This document shows, piece after piece, positions 5,166-6,344 of a stretch of DNA of 6,344 nt (within the stretch, counting starts at the first letter, position 1; each line of letters starts with the position of its first letter). Both the position numbers and the translations under genes were made by a program. This DNA is from Geobacteraceae bacterium (GTDB lineage Bacteria > Desulfobacterota > Desulfuromonadia > Desulfuromonadales > Desulfuromonadaceae): positions 1-6,344 of the forward strand of contig JAIVHC010000235.1 of assembly GCA_020201305.1 (NCBI GenBank), in the 5' to 3' direction. A model generated the notes under the pieces. The model saw only the letters and a list, made by a program, of their open reading frames with translations, was not told the origin of the DNA and did not search any database.

Positions 5166-6344
5166 ATGAAAAAAAATCCATTTGTCAGCAAAGAGATCAG
5201 CTGGCTGAACTTCAATGAACGGGTACTGCAGGAAGCGAGCTCTACAGATGTGCCCGCATTGGAGCGCCTCAAATTTCTGGGGATATTTTCCGCCAACATG
5301 GATGAGTTCTTCCGGGTCCGGGTTGCCACCCTGCATCGACTCGTCAAGGTGCGCAAAAAGGCGATCCAGCTAATCGGGCAGGACCCGCGTGAAATCCTTG
5401 CCGAAATCAAGAAGATTGTGCAGGAGCAGACCGAGCGTTTTGAACAGCTCTATCAGGAGATCCTCGCCGACCTTAAGCACGAGGGGATTGTCCTGCGTTG
5501 TGATGCAAGCCTGAGTGAGGCACAGCGTGACTTTGTGATGGATTACTTCCACCGTAAAGTCCGCCCCTTTCTGGTGCCGCTGATGCTCAACAATAAAACC
5601 GCCCTGCTGATGAAGGATCACCCCATATACCTGGCGGTGAGTCTCGAAATCGAGGATGGCGCTGAACCGGACTACGCCCTGATAGAGATCCCTACCGACA
5701 AGGTATCCCGTTTTCTGATCCTGCCATCAGAACAGAATTTAACCGAGATTATCCTCCTCGAAGATATTATCCGCCTCGGCATGGATGAAATTTTCTTCTA
5801 CTTCAAATATTCGGGTTTCAGCTCCTATATCGTCAAAATCACCCGCGATTCTGAACTGGACATGGATGATGAACGCTTCAAAACCTTCCCGCAGAAGGTC
5901 CAGGATGGTCTCGCGCGAAGAAAAACCGGACGTCCGGTGCGCTTCGTCTACGACCGCACCATTCCGGATACGTTCCTCGAACATCTGTGCGAGGTTCTTC
6001 ACATCCATGATCCCGGGGCGCGCCTGCCCGGTGGACGCTACCACAATTTCAAGGATTTTATCGGCTTCCCGCAGCTACCGCGCCCGGAGCTGTACTACGA
6101 TCCATTCAAACCTCTGCCGCATCCGCAGTTAGAGCAACACCAGTCCGTTATGGACCAGATCGCAACGCGGGATATTCTGCTCCATTTCCCCTATCACAGC
6201 TTCGACCATTTTATCGACCTCCTGCGCGAGGCGGCTATCGATCCGCGCGTAAGCACGATCCGCCTTACGGTATACCGCCTCGCACGCGACAGCCAGATCG
6301 TCAACGCGCTGGTCAATGCGGCCCAGAACGGCAAAAAGGTGTTT
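5166..6344 (+). CDS. ppk1: Polyphosphate kinase 1, N-terminal part (3' end outside window)
   Basis: Enzyme that reversibly transfers the ATP gamma-phosphate onto inorganic polyphosphate chains, usually about 690-740 residues; 393 are visible. The N-terminal domain opens with KEISWLNFNERVLQEA (9-24) and LGIFSANMDEFFRVR (38-52); N44 corresponds to the ATP-binding Asn of E. coli PPK1. Middle-domain landmarks are YALIEIPTDKVSRF (170-183), RPVRFVYDR (256-264) and PGGRYHNFKDFIGFP (288-302). The first catalytic domain begins with ILLHFPYHSFDHFIDLLREAA (337-357), followed by VYRLARDS (369-376), where R371 matches a metal-site Arg of the E. coli enzyme, and NGKKV (388-392). The phosphorylated catalytic His lies beyond the right edge, so activity cannot be confirmed. 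AGGG (5157-5160) sits five bases before the ATG. An overlapping ATG at 5161 is in another frame and stops after two codons. The frame is open to the window end. Confidence 0.97.
   Translation, partial: MKKNPFVSKEISWLNFNERVLQEASSTDVPALERLKFLGIFSANMDEFFRVRVATLHRLVKVRKKAIQLIGQDPREILAEIKKIVQEQTERFEQLYQEILADLKHEGIVLRCDASLSEAQRDFVMDYFHRKVRPFLVPLMLNNKTALLMKDHPIYLAVSLEIEDGAEPDYALIEIPTDKVSRFLILPSEQNLTEIILLEDIIRLGMDEIFFYFKYSGFSSYIVKITRDSELDMDDERFKTFPQKVQDGLARRKTGRPVRFVYDRTIPDTFLEHLCEVLHIHDPGARLPGGRYHNFKDFIGFPQLPRPELYYDPFKPLPHPQLEQHQSVMDQIATRDILLHFPYHSFDHFIDLLREAAIDPRVSTIRLTVYRLARDSQIVNALVNAAQNGKKVF

Noticed and set aside
5093..6044. Minus-strand open frames opposite ppk
   Set aside because: They are antisense shadows of a strongly conserved polyphosphate kinase.

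Overview
The window looks like chromosomal DNA of a gammaproteobacterium. The evidence is a Cpx-type envelope-stress locus in its classical layout: response regulator and sensor kinase on one strand, a CpxP/Spy-family periplasmic protein diverging from them. No closer taxonomic placement can be supported from the sequence alone. There are no tRNA or rRNA genes, transposases, CRISPR repeats or phage genes.

Layout. Positions 1-1059 (minus) hold most of a bacteriohemerythrin-GGDEF diguanylate cyclase that is cut by the left edge. Positions 1130-2506 and 2509-3234 (minus) encode a CpxA-like histidine kinase and a CpxR-like OmpR-family regulator, 2 bp apart. All three minus-strand genes run leftward in the order cpxR, cpxA, cyclase, and may be one operon. 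Positions 3235-3677 are a 443-bp divergent intergenic region. It carries a perfect CpxR-type box (two TTTAC half-sites 10 bp apart), a second near-perfect box in the opposite orientation, a pair of related short palindromes, a run of nine C, and a structured block resembling a dispersed intergenic repeat. Positions 3678-4271 (plus) encode a CpxP/Spy-like protein with two LTxxQ-type motifs and an unusual cysteine-rich tail. A perfect 17-bp inverted repeat follows at 4302-4340. Positions 4392-5060 (plus) encode an exported His/Arg/Tyr-rich protein ending in an SH3-like domain. Positions 5166-6344 (plus) hold the first 393 residues of polyphosphate kinase 1, cut by the right edge.

How the parts may work together (inference). 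CpxA would sense envelope stress and phosphorylate CpxR. CpxR would bind the intergenic boxes and control both its own operon and the divergent cpxP-like gene, whose product in enterobacteria feeds back on CpxA. The linked hemerythrin-cyclase could add an oxygen- or redox-dependent c-di-GMP output. The exported SH3 protein and polyphosphate kinase fit an envelope or general stress theme by position only. The most distinctive points are the Cys-rich tail on the CpxP-like protein, the cyclase attached to a cpxRA pair, and the repeat-like block sitting where the cpxP leader should be.
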